Shown here: piece after piece, positions 54,829 to 63,528 of the stretch
Numbering within the stretch: position 1 is the stretch's first letter
How the letters are laid out: every line of letters begins with the position of its first letter
Assembly (NCBI GenBank): GCA_965221175.1
Contig: OZ244867.1
Span: 3,217,565-3,281,564 of the forward strand
Length of the DNA stretch: 64,000 bases
DNA from: JAJDZL01 sp965221175
GTDB taxonomy: Bacteria; Pseudomonadota; Gammaproteobacteria; Arenicellales; JAJDZL01
Reading direction: 5' to 3'
Notes under the pieces: generated by a model
What the model saw: only the letters and a program-made list of their open reading frames with translations
What the model was told of the DNA's origin: nothing
Databases searched by the model: none
Made by a program: the position numbers and the translations under genes

Positions 54829-55971
54829 TTACGTTACCGCACATTGCGCAACCCATTCCCGCATGCGCTTGATCAACAACAATTGGTCAGCACAGAAAAT
54901 GGATGGATTATCAAATCCACGATCATCACTCCACCGATGGGCAACCATCCCACCACCGCAGATATTATACTCATGACAGGCGCGACAAGCGGAAGCAGTC
55001 GGACGCTGTTGTTGGTAATAGTCGGCGTACGTCTGGCTGTGGACAATATCGACTAAACTATCCGATAGGATAGACCATGATTCGGCCTCGAATTGATCAG
55101 CAGCATTGTAAGCGACTTTCAATGTATCGTTCTTACTGACTCGACCATCTGTATCTATCACGAGAATACCATAATCGGTTTTACCAACACCTTCTTTCTG
55201 TGCCCTTCCACCTAGAATTAAGCGAAGCATATCATCAAAGATACGCACACGTGGCGGCTCCGGGTCGCTCAGATAAATGTCAAGCAATCTGACCATCCAA
55301 TTTCCATATTCTGTCGAATTAACACTCGCTTTCATGAATGGCAACCGATCATGGTTCCCATCGCGAACAAGAAAATCAATACTGGGGGCTCCTGTTGCTT
55401 TAAGTGCGTCATAAACTGCATCAGGGTCCGACGTGGGGTCAACTACGGCTAGAACTCCTGCGAACAAAGGTCGGGCATCCATTCGAGTTGTTAGTCGATT
55501 AATCGCATTGAACACTCGCCTATGTGACCCGCGTCCGGCGTGATCCACTCGGAATCGATTGTGCACGTCAGATGTGCCATCAATGCTAATCGATACACCA
55601 ACGTTATATCGGATGAAAATGTCGATGACATCATCCGAAACGAGTATGCCGTTCGTTTGAACGTGAATTTCACAAGGTGGAGGAAGGATATTTCGGAGTC
55701 GCCTGCACAACTCGCGTAACCGATTCGTTCCAATTAGCAGTGGTTCGCCACCATGCAACACGACGCTGATCGGTTGCTTTTGATGGGCGTAAAGCTCTGA
55801 TAAGCGTTGAATAGTCGCGTTCCGAACAGGTTCAGACATAGATTTGGGCTGCTTACGCCAACCGTCATCACCTAAGTGATAGACATAGCAATAACTACAA
55901 TTTAGATTGCATCGACTGGCGACTTTCAAGAGCACTGTATCGACCAAAGTTGGAACTTGCGGTAAGTTCAC
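54829..55971 (-). CDS. radical SAM/SPASM cyclophane-type peptide maturase
   Basis: 380-residue radical SAM enzyme. The [4Fe-4S] motif CNLNCSYC uses Cys21, Cys25 and Cys28; VVLHGGEPLL and ISIDGTSDVHNRFR are typical of the SPASM peptide-maturase group. The C-terminal Cys cluster, CRACHEYNICGGG with a later Cys, would bind auxiliary clusters. It heads a four-gene minus-strand operon: maturase, precursor, oxygenase, HExxH protein. Confidence 0.83.
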   Translation of the reverse strand: MNLPQVPTLVDTVLLKVASRCNLNCSYCYVYHLGDDGWRKQPKSMSEPVRNATIQRLSELYAHQKQPISVVLHGGEPLLIGTNRLRELCRRLRNILPPPCEIHVQTNGILVSDDVIDIFIRYNVGVSISIDGTSDVHNRFRVDHAGRGSHRRVFNAINRLTTRMDARPLFAGVLAVVDPTSDPDAVYDALKATGAPSIDFLVRDGNHDRLPFMKASVNSTEYGNWMVRLLDIYLSDPEPPRVRIFDDMLRLILGGRAQKEGVGKTDYGILVIDTDGRVSKNDTLKVAYNAADQFEAESWSILSDSLVDIVHSQTYADYYQQQRPTASACRACHEYNICGGGMVAHRWSDDRGFDNPSIFCADQLLLIKRMREWVAQCAVT

Positions 55972-56414
55972 GAATATTTACCTATGCGGATCGGAGACAG
56001 TGTTAGAAACGAACAAGAGGAGTCAATGCTTACTAGCGAAATCTTTATTAACGAAACGTGCTAGGTCAATGGTTGTAAAACTGGTATCCGGATACACTGC
56101 TGTCCCAGCGTTTAATCGAATTAAATTTATTGGTTAGATGATTTGGTCTGTTCGATGGTGTAATTGTGCTTGGTTCAATAACTTAAATAATGGAGAATTT
56201 TCATACAGAGTCAGGCTCAATATCTAAAAATTTGATGTGTAGAAAATTTGCTCCAGATATGACAGTTTATTGATGAACGTACACAGCACGTAAGCCGAAA
56301 CCACAATCTATAACGAGCTCTTAATTACGTTTTCAGACACGCTGTTGGCAATGCTCATGTGAGGAAGTCTGTGCGATTGAATCTGCTGCAAATGAACTTG
56401 GTTAATTGCAACTA
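55972..56414. other. spacer upstream of the RiPP operon
   Basis: About 440 AT-rich bases between two minus-strand genes. Must hold the RiPP promoter. A minus-strand TTGACT (complement of 56021-56026) is present, but without a convincing -10. No coding sequence recognised. Confidence 0.35.
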
Positions 56415-56627
56415 TCATAGCATCATAACCTCAGACTTCTCCTTGGTTTTATCATCCTCGAAGAAAAGTTTATCACCGTTTTCGAGTCGTGCTTCGAAAA
56501 ATTGGTACATGCGTAGTGCTTGACGTAGAAGAGCAGACTTGCTCATATCCTTCTTCGCGCTAAGTACTGCTAGAACCTGCATTTCGGTTTCTGTCAGGTT
56601 GAGCGTCATAGTCTTCTTTGCGTTCAT
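56415..56627 (-). CDS. ribbon-helix-helix type small DNA-binding protein
   Basis: 70 residues. MTLNLTETEMQVLAVLSAKK followed by DMSKSALLRQALRMYQFFEA has the beta-strand/helix/helix pattern of MetJ/Arc (CopG-like) proteins. An acidic, Lys-rich C-terminal tail follows. It lies upstream of the RiPP operon on the same strand and could regulate it, or be an antitoxin-like relic without its toxin; no toxin gene is adjacent. Confidence 0.6.
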   Translation of the reverse strand: MNAKKTMTLNLTETEMQVLAVLSAKKDMSKSALLRQALRMYQFFEARLENGDKLFFEDDKTKEKSEVMML

Positions 56628-57016
56628 TATTTTCTGTAATTACCTGTTCACTAAATTGGAGTTAAATCGAATATAAGTTATATTTGGCTAAATATTAAGT
56701 ATATTTCAAATAATTTATGACTTTATTATAGCTAAATTATTGAGAAATAAAGGGGCGATATTTTACAGATAGAATTAGGAAATCACTGTTGTCCCAACGT
56801 TGACAAAAATGGGACTCGTATCCTATTGTTTTAACTTGCATTACCTGGGTTCTCAGGGTGGTTTCGATTTTAAATCATGCGGTGGCTTTTTCGCCCCGAC
56901 CGACCCCAATCAATATACAAGATGGCATACGGTAGATTTGTGAATTCCGACAGAATGATTTTCTCGCAGTCAATGGGCTTTCTTCCTTGAACTGCCTTAC
57001 CAAGGATGGGTGGATA
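56628..57016. other. AT-rich spacer between the RHH gene and the aminotransferase remnant
   Basis: About 390 bp, very AT-rich at 56630-56760, consistent with the promoter of the minus-strand RHH gene. The right half has no recognised coding sequence. Confidence 0.3.
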
Positions 57017-57231
57017 CTAGAATTCGATTTGAACAATACTTTCGTTGATTGAATCTGTTAATAATTCAATGATTTGATTGATATTCGTCTCGTCCGCAAT
57101 GTAGGGCGGTGCGAGCAGTACGTGATCGCCATGAATTCCATCTATTGTTCCGCCGGCCGGATAGCAGAGCAGCCGGTTCTGTTGGCATACGCGTTTCAAG
57201 ATGGCATGAAAGGAATAATTCGGGTTCAGCC
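57017..57231 (-). pseudogene. C-terminal remnant of a class III aminotransferase gene
   Basis: The minus-strand frame reads NYSFHAILKRVCQQNRLLCY, then PAGGTIDGIHGDHVLLAPPY to a normal end, the typical C-terminus of class III aminotransferases of the GGTIDG subgroup. The frame loses homology exactly at base 57231, where the right copy of the direct repeat begins, so the 5' part was replaced or deleted by that rearrangement. It is not derived from either aminotransferase-fold gene at 36.9-39.6 kb, whose C-termini differ. Confidence 0.7.
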
Positions 57232-57264
57232 GCAGCAGGGCTTGAAGTAAATCGGGAAGATGTC

Positions 57265-57987
57265 ATGAAAATGGGAAGAGGGGGAATATTGACTGAACCG
57301 TCCAGACGGCCAGAGCGGCGAACTGTTGGACGTACGCAGACGGCTGCCGGTGTCAAAAAGATTGCTGCGATCGTTCTGGCGGCTGGTCAGTCTCAACGGA
57401 TGGGGGAACAGAACAAGCTCCTGCTTAAAATTGAAGATCAGTCTGTCATTCAGGAAGTTGTGAACAATCTCGCACAATCCGAAGTTGATCAAATTTTTGT
57501 CGTTACCGGGCATGAAGAAGAAAGAGTCAGGAATGAATTGAAAGACAGGCAGGTAACGTTCATACACAATCCCGAGTACGCTGGCGGCCTCAGTACATCG
57601 CTGCGTACGGCGTTGTCCGCTTTACCAGCCGATTTTGCGGGTGTGCTTGTGTGTCTGGGAGATATGCCATTCGTCAGTAGTGATCAAATCGACGCACTGA
57701 TCAATTCCTTTGATGCCGATTTACAACACAATATCTGCGTTCCAACCTATCGTGGGAAGAGGGGGAATCCTGTGTTGTGGGGTAGAAGATATTATCAGGA
57801 AATGATGGAAGTCCGAGGAGATGTCGGAGCGAAGCATATGATTGGCGACTATGAGGAGCATGTCATTGAAGTTGAAGTAGACGATGCCGGGGTCGTTGCA
57901 GATCTGGATACGCCGGAATCCTATTCAAATTTGGTTACCGGACGGTCCGATATTGTGAATGATTCGGGTCGGGTGCCTGGTTCATAG
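57265..57987 (+). CDS. duplicated MobA-like nucleotidyltransferase, stand-alone
   Basis: Duplicate of the MobA/MocA-like half of the fusion gene at 48221, cut off from its molybdopterin-binding half by the repeat boundary. ATG 57265 (MKMGRGGILTE) is preceded by GGGAAG and gives 240 residues containing the intact VLAAGQSQRMGEQNKLLL motif and the rest of the domain. An open frame extends upstream into unrelated sequence. Only a few residues differ from the parent (for example Ala for Val near 57581 and Ser for Arg near 57676), so it may still encode an active enzyme. Confidence 0.65.
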   Translation: MKMGRGGILTEPSRRPERRTVGRTQTAAGVKKIAAIVLAAGQSQRMGEQNKLLLKIEDQSVIQEVVNNLAQSEVDQIFVVTGHEEERVRNELKDRQVTFIHNPEYAGGLSTSLRTALSALPADFAGVLVCLGDMPFVSSDQIDALINSFDADLQHNICVPTYRGKRGNPVLWGRRYYQEMMEVRGDVGAKHMIGDYEEHVIEVEVDDAGVVADLDTPESYSNLVTGRSDIVNDSGRVPGS

Positions 57988-58002
57988 GTTGTCCTTACGA
58001 AA

Positions 58003-58755
58003 ATGGAACAGGAAGTTTACTGGCGGCTGGGGGTATTCTTCGCAATTCTTCTTGCGGTTGCGCTCTGGGAAACCTTTCAACCTAGACGAACATGGCATCT
58101 GTCCAGGACTTCGCGATGGACGAATCATCTGCTGTTGTCATTCATCAATACGCTGCTCGTCCGTTTGGTCATTCCGCTGACTGTAGCTGCTTATGCTCTG
58201 ATCCTAGAAAGTAAGGGAATTGGTTTACTGAATTGGCTGCCTCTGCCATACTGGATTGCAGTTATTGCTGGTGTCGTTTTGATGGACCTTGCGATCTACG
58301 CTCAGCATGTATATTTCCACAAACTGAATTTTTTCTGGCGATTTCATCGCATGCATCATACCGATCTTGATTTTGATGTCACCACCGGAATCCGTTTCCA
58401 TCCGATTGAAATTGTCATATCAATGGTCATTAAATTTGCAGTGGTATCGGTACTGGGTCCTCCGGCATTGGCATTTATTGTCTTTGAGATTCTGCTTAAC
58501 GCTACTTCCATGTTCAATCATGCAAACGTTCAGATTCCACTAGCGCTTGATCGGGTGTTAAGATGCTTTATCGTGACTCCGGACATGCATCGAGTCCATC
58601 ACTCCATAGCCAAACAGGAAACCGACAGCAACTTTGGATTTAACCTGCCATGGTGGGACCGGCTGTTTGGAACTTACCGAAGTCAACCTGCTGAAGGTCA
58701 CTTGAAGATGACGATTGGTCTGCCAATATTTAGACCGAACTTCATCTTGATTTAA
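58003..58755 (+). pseudogene. duplicated fatty acid hydroxylase gene, 3' end replaced by an IS
   Basis: Copy of the gene at 49898. It is intact through all histidine clusters up to TIGLPIF, after which the IS1634-family element enters at 58735 and supplies a stop, giving 250 residues with an altered tail (RPNFILI). The lost 3' end, encoding RIDRLISQPFRNAHPQE-like sequence, is found on the far side of the element at about 60765. Because only the tail is lost the protein might still fold. Confidence 0.75.
58729..58734. repeat. left target-site duplication TTTAGA
   Basis: The same TTTAGA occurs at 60753-60758 on the other side of the insertion; the uninterrupted left repeat copy has it once, in CCAATATTTAGAACGGACAG. 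Confidence 0.8.
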
Positions 58756-60752
58756 CCTCAATACTTCATTCCAGTGCTTTGTTATAGCGGAATTGTCTTT
58801 TGACATTTCCGCTTTTTCCTGTGTATTATTGTTTCCATGTATTATTTCAGAATGTTACTTGTTATTCATTATCGAATATAGTACAATTTCTCTTTATCTG
58901 TTTCCATGTTCACAAAATACAACTATGGCTATTTACATCGAGTCCATTCCCAACCGCAACAGTCCACCTGCGATTCTGCTGCGCTACGCCAAACGCAACG
59001 GAAAGCGCATCGAACGCAAAACCCTCGCCAATCTCTCCAAAACCCCTCCATTCATCGTCGATGCCATCCGCATCCTTTTGAAAGGCGGCGTCATCGTCCA
59101 CTCCCTCGACCAGGCATTCACCGTCCAGCGCTCGCTGCCGCACGGACATGTCGCGGCTCTCGTCTCTTTGGCTTCGCAGATCGGACTGCTGCGTATTTTG
59201 CATCGAACCGCCTCGCGTCAGCGCGACCTGGCACTGGCGGCTATCATTGCCCGCATCATCTCGCCGGCCTCGAAACTCGCCACAGCCCGAGCGCTTTCGC
59301 CCGCAACCGCCGACAGCTCGCTGGGCACTTTGCTCAAGCTCGATACCGTACACGGCAATGAAATGCTCGATATGCTGGACTGGCTCGGAGAACGGCAAAC
59401 ATGGATCGAGAAAAGCCTCGCCAATCGCCACTTACGCGGCGGCACCCTGATTCTCTACGATGTCACCTCCAGCTATGTCGAAGGCAAGTGCTGTTCGCTG
59501 GCGTCATTCGGTTACAACCGAGACCGCAAACGCGGCAAGATGCAGATCGTCTATGGCTTGCTGTGCGCCGCCGACGGCTGTCCGGTGGCGGTTGAAGTGT
59601 TCCCCGGCAACCACGCCGACCCCAGCACCCTAGCCACGCAGATCAGCAAGATTCGCAAGCGATTCAACATTCAAAAAATAGCTCTGGTCGGCGACCGCGG
59701 CATGATCACCTCGGCTCGCATCCGCGAGGATCTGCTGCCGGCCGCACTGGATTGGATCTCGGCGCTTCGCAACGCCGACGTCCGCAAGCTGTTCAAAGAT
59801 CAAACCGATCATGAAACCGATACCAGACTTTGCGCCAGCGAACTGCAGCCGGACCAGGTGGCGGAAATCGTCAGTGCCGAGTTTCCCGGCGAGCGGCTGC
59901 TGGTGTGCCTCAATCCGCGCCTTCGCCAAGAACGGGCGCAAAAACGCGAACAGCTACTGCGCGCCACTGAAAAAATCCTTGCCCAGATCGCCGCCTCAGC
60001 GCGCCGCCACAAGCCAAATTCTGCCAACCGTGACCGCACCATCAAACGGCTCGGACGCGAAGCCAATCGTCGTAAAGTCGAAAAGCACTTCGACATCACC
60101 GTCACCGACAGCGACCTGCTGTGGTCGCGAAACCAGCAGCGAATCGACGACGAAGCTAAACTCGACGGTGTCTATGTGATCCGAACCTCGTTGCCAGCCG
60201 ATGCCATCAACGCCCATGACGCAGTGGCTGCTTACAAATCTCTGTCCACAGTCGAGCGCGCCTTTCGCACCATCAAGACCACCCGGTTGGAGGTGCAGCC
60301 CATTTATGTCTACAGTGAACCGCATGTACGCGGGCATGTGTTCCTTTGCATGCTCGCCTGCTACCTGGAATGGCATTTGCGCCAGCGACTCAAACCGTTT
60401 CTGTTTGACGACCCACAGCCGCCAAGCCGCGCCTCGCCGGTTCAGCAGGCCAAGGTCTCACCGGAGGCAGCACAAAAAGCCAGCTCCAAAATGACTTCCA
60501 GCGGGGATCCGGTTCACAGTCTGACTACGCTGCTTGCCGACCTCGCCACCCTGTCTCTGAATGAAGTAACCTTGCCCGGACTTTCCGATGACATCCTCAC
60601 AACCACCACCAAACCAACCCCGCTGCAGAGCAAGATCCTCACCGCACTCAATGCCGATCCCACTGCAGGTGTTTCCATAAGAATGGCAGGCTGATTTTCC
60701 AAAAGTCCGCGTATTTACTGCGCTTTCACCTTATCCTTGTGGTGAAGATCGG
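58735..60752 (+). mobile_element. IS1634-family insertion sequence, 2,018 bp
   Basis: Ends are imperfect inverted repeats: CCGAACTTCATC at the left and, read inward from the right, CCGATCTTCACC. A 6-bp target duplication flanks it. The element carries one transposase gene and is visibly more GC-rich than the surrounding DNA, pointing to a recent foreign origin. Comparison with the uninterrupted repeat copy fixes both boundaries. Confidence 0.88.
58925..60694 (+). CDS. IS1634-family transposase
   Basis: 589-residue DDE transposase of the IS4-like superfamily. Probable catalytic Asp residues are in ILYDVTSSYVEG and ALVGDRGMITSA, and the Glu in SLSTVERAFRTIKT. ATG 58925 begins MAIYIESIPNRNSPPAILLR, a typical IS1634 start; the frame is open farther upstream within the element. 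Length and lack of internal stops indicate an intact gene. Confidence 0.88.
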   Translation: MAIYIESIPNRNSPPAILLRYAKRNGKRIERKTLANLSKTPPFIVDAIRILLKGGVIVHSLDQAFTVQRSLPHGHVAALVSLASQIGLLRILHRTASRQRDLALAAIIARIISPASKLATARALSPATADSSLGTLLKLDTVHGNEMLDMLDWLGERQTWIEKSLANRHLRGGTLILYDVTSSYVEGKCCSLASFGYNRDRKRGKMQIVYGLLCAADGCPVAVEVFPGNHADPSTLATQISKIRKRFNIQKIALVGDRGMITSARIREDLLPAALDWISALRNADVRKLFKDQTDHETDTRLCASELQPDQVAEIVSAEFPGERLLVCLNPRLRQERAQKREQLLRATEKILAQIAASARRHKPNSANRDRTIKRLGREANRRKVEKHFDITVTDSDLLWSRNQQRIDDEAKLDGVYVIRTSLPADAINAHDAVAAYKSLSTVERAFRTIKTTRLEVQPIYVYSEPHVRGHVFLCMLACYLEWHLRQRLKPFLFDDPQPPSRASPVQQAKVSPEAAQKASSKMTSSGDPVHSLTTLLADLATLSLNEVTLPGLSDDILTTTTKPTPLQSKILTALNADPTAGVSIRMAG

Positions 60753-60758
60753 TTTAGA
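60753..60758. repeat. right target-site duplication TTTAGA
   Basis: Partner of the copy at 58729-58734. Confidence 0.8.
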
Positions 60759-60895
60759 GCGAACAGCGAAAACCGAATTGATCGATTGATCAGCCAGCCT
60801 TTTCGAAACGCTCATCCTCAGGAGTAGAGGTAAAGAGTGCAGGTCTGTTAGTCACTGCCAGAAAAATCAGGTCCGCTAGTAACCTAGACCATAGG

Positions 60896-61218
60896 TTAAA
60901 TTGTTCTGACCGCTTCGATTCAGTCAAGAAATTGATCAATCAGTGTCCGCTTCAAAGCTACATTTGGGACTTATAAAACACGCGTGATGAGGAGCGAGCA
61001 AGCTCTCAATTTCGCCATCAACAGTCAGCTTCTTCCAGATGTTCAATGGAAAGTTTGACATTGAAATCGCTTGAAATTTAAATCCATCCAATTTGATATT
61101 GAATTTTTCCTTGCATTTATAAATTCTTTTTGCACAATGATCACTTTCATCACAAACTCGCCATAACGAGTACTGAAACCCGGTAGGTCGAACAATCGGA
61201 CATGGAAGATTTTAAGTT
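60896..61218. other. spacer between the right repeat and the third FNEPPP-family gene
   Basis: About 320 bp, AT-rich in its right part, presumably holding the promoter of the gene at 61219. No coding sequence or clear structure recognised. Confidence 0.3.
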
Positions 61219-61701
61219 ATGAACAAACAGGCATCCGACAATATCGATCGTACTGCTATATGGAGTGTAGCCGAGGCTTGGCGTGCAGCCTTTTTCACGA
61301 TTTTCTTCACAAACATGGGAATAATGTCTATCTGTGTGACATGGTCGTACACTGGAACACCACCCAAGTTCATTGAAGGTATAATCAATGTTGAAAAAGG
61401 ACTGGCATTTGTCACTGTGTTCAATGTGGTATTTGCATTTTTTCTAACGGAGGTATATCGCGTGTTGTCTGAAATGATTGCCGAAAAATATAAACTAAGA
61501 CGTTATATTCAAGGCAAAGCTGACGGCAAGCTTGAAGGCATCGCGGAAGGTAGGTCCGAAGGCATCGCCGAAGGGATCGCCGAAGGGATCGCTGAAGCCA
61601 ACAGACTCTGGCTTGACTGGATTAAACGACGGGATGAGGCACTGTCGAAGGGATTGGTGTTCAATGAACCGCCGCCGAGTGAAACAAATTCTTCGAACTG
61701 A
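61219..61701 (+). CDS. FNEPPP-tail small membrane protein, intact member
   Basis: 160 residues, function unknown. Two membrane segments lie at about 28-46 (AFFTIFFTNMGIMSICVTW) and 78-97 (GLAFVTVFNVVFAFFLTEVY), then a charged region, five tandem tetrapeptides of the G-I-A-E type, and the end WLDWIKRRDEALSKGLVFNEPPP plus a short tail. It aligns over its whole length with the damaged copies at 35.2-36.1 kb (RTAIWSV, WSYxGTP, FxTExYRxLS, RR-x-EALxxG-like, FNEPPP). The tail motif recalls uncharacterised proteins seen in marine and host-associated bacteria. Confidence 0.7.
   Translation: MNKQASDNIDRTAIWSVAEAWRAAFFTIFFTNMGIMSICVTWSYTGTPPKFIEGIINVEKGLAFVTVFNVVFAFFLTEVYRVLSEMIAEKYKLRRYIQGKADGKLEGIAEGRSEGIAEGIAEGIAEANRLWLDWIKRRDEALSKGLVFNEPPPSETNSSN
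61537..61596 (+). repeat. five 12-base tandem units inside the FNEPPP-family gene
   Basis: Units GGCATCGCGGAA, GGTAGGTCCGAA, GGCATCGCCGAA, GGGATCGCCGAA and GGGATCGCTGAA encode G-I-A-E-like tetrapeptides in frame, so unit number can change without breaking the frame. Confidence 0.8.
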
Positions 61702-62145
61702 TGTACAGTACTGATAACGGAATCATTCGAACGATGCTCACGCTCTTAGCTTTCTAGGTTTTTAGCATAAACCTTGAAAGTCAATCAACGGGTGGTTTTC
61801 TGTCGTTCTCTGTTGGCATCAACACTCTGTAAAGTGGTTCAGTTGAATTCTTAACCGAACCGAGACTTAAGTTCGACTCACAGATCTGAAGTGAACCAAT
61901 TCAAAATTGACTGTGTGGGAAACGCTTGGTAGTTTCGCATGCTGTCATGAGATTTCAATGTCTCAAGCATCCTGTTTCCATTTCATACGGCTGTCAGCAT
62001 AACGTCTTAGTCACGAAGTCCTGTAATAATTGGTGGATGCAGGTTTGTACAGCAGATAAACTCATGACCCTTGCCACCCATTGGGTTAAATCCGATTTTT
62101 CTTGAAAGCCTTATATTACAAGGCTTTTGTATCTAAAATGGAACT
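61702..62145. other. spacer with two hairpins ahead of the truncated ATPase
   Basis: About 440 bp. A 12-bp stem with one mismatch lies at 61750-61780 (CTTTCTAGGTTT and AAACCTTGAAAG), just after the FNEPPP gene. A terminator-like hairpin lies at 62105-62131. No coding sequence recognised. Confidence 0.4.
62105..62131 (+). terminator. terminator-like hairpin directly ahead of the ATPase start
   Basis: AAAGCCTT and AAGGCTTT form an 8-bp stem around ATATTAC and are followed by TTGTATC. The ATPase ATG is only 14 bp downstream, which would leave that gene without its own promoter unless transcription reads through. Confidence 0.5.
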
Positions 62146-63528
62146 ATGCGTTTTTTCAACACAGCCGGTCCTGTCACACAACAGGATCACTATTGTATTC
62201 CGCCGCTGGGGCGTTTCGATCTCGAAAAGATTCTGGCGTTGATCGCTCAGAAGAAGTATTTCGTTCTGCATGCTCCCCGCCAGACCGGCAAGACTTCCTC
62301 GTTGTTAGCATTGCAGGACAAACTGAACGTAGGCGAGCAATATCGAGTCGTGTATGTGAACGTTGAGGTTGGCCAATCCGCGCGGGAAGATGTGGCTGCC
62401 GCCATGCGCGCAATATTGGAACAACTTGCACTTGAGGCAGAATCTGTCAATGACAATCAGTTTGTTTCAGAGACTTGGACAGATGTTTTCAATCGTTCGG
62501 GTGCGCATGGTGCATTGATGAGTGTGCTGAGACTGTGGGCATCGAACGACACGAAACCGCTGGTAGTGATTTTCGATGAGATTGATGCTTTGGTTGGCGA
62601 CACACTGATTTCTGTGCTCCGACAGATTCGCGTCGGTTATGCCCGCCGTCCGGACCGGTTCCCACACAGTGTAATTCTCTGCGGAATTCGCGACGTGCGC
62701 GACTACCGCATCCACTCCACGGTTGAGAAGGCGGTGATAACCGGTGGCAGTGCCTTCAACATCAAGGCAGAATCCCTGCGCTTGAGCGATTTCTCTGCTG
62801 ACGAGACTCAAGCCTTACTCGCCCAGCACACAGAGGAAACTGGGCAATCTTGGACGAAGCAAACCCGAGCGGAGATTTGGCATCTGACTCAAGGACAGCC
62901 GTGGCTGGTAAATGCTCTCGCCTATCGCTCCTGTGAGGCGGTCAGCGACCGCAGCCGGACAATCGATATCGATACGATTCACGGTGCCCGAGAGCAGCTC
63001 ATACTGGGACGGGAAACGCATCTGGACCAGCTCACATACAAGCTTCAGGAAGAGCGCGTGCGCAACGTGATCGAACCCTTGCTGAGCGGAGATCCAAACT
63101 CGGGGAATATGGAGGCGGATGATCTCCAGTATGTTGAGGATCTCGGCCTAGTCCGCACCGACGGCACCCTGCGCATCGCCAATCCGATCTATCAGGAAGC
63201 AATTCCCCGCGATCTGACATGGACCACTCAGGTAAGATTTCCGCACGATTCGGCTTGGTATATCGAAGAAGGCAATCTCAATGTGGAAAAGCTCCTCGCA
63301 GCTTTCCAGAGGTTTTTCCGGGAACACTCGGAACACTGGGTTGAGCGTTTTGAATATCGAGAAGCCGGACCGCAGCTTCTGCTGCAGGCGTTTTTACAGC
63401 GCATCGTCAACGCGGGCGGACGCATTGAGCGCGAGTATGGGCTCGGCCGCATGCGCACCGACCTGCTGATTGTCTGGCCAGTGGACGGGGTAGTCTTACC
63501 CCAATTTGGTAGAGACGTTAGGATTTGA
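62146..63528 (+). pseudogene. AAA ATPase gene truncated at the 3' end by an IS3 element
   Basis: Encodes an ATP-binding protein of the kind with a Walker A segment HAPRQTGKTSSL near residue 44 and Walker B LVVIFDEIDAL, then a winged-helix-like region and the start of a C-terminal nuclease-like domain (RRIVNAGGRIEREYGLGRMRTDLLIVWP). Homology-like sequence ends at about base 63486, and the last codons plus the stop come from the insertion element. In intact relatives a further 50 or more residues follow. No ribosome-binding site is seen at the ATG. Confidence 0.65.

Larger units (their letters stand above)
57232..60895 (+). repeat. right copy of the direct repeat, split by an IS1634-family element
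   Basis: Same orientation as 49127-50767. The unit resumes at 60759 after the insertion sequence and can be followed to about 60895 (CCTTTTCGAAACGCTCA-type segment), with more mismatches than in the left 1.5 kb. Point differences between copies are scattered, many of them silent. Confidence 0.85.

Noticed and set aside
55972..56137. Plus-strand 76-codon frame over the RiPP maturase start (55907-56137)
   Set aside because: Antisense to the maturase N-terminus, no initiation signal and no motif.
57109..57264. Upstream extension of the MobA-like duplicate
   Set aside because: It reads antisense through the aminotransferase remnant; homology to the parent gene starts only at the repeat boundary.
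58910..59431. Minus-strand 173-codon frame inside the IS1634 transposase gene
   Set aside because: GC-rich antisense shadow of the transposase without any protein-family features.
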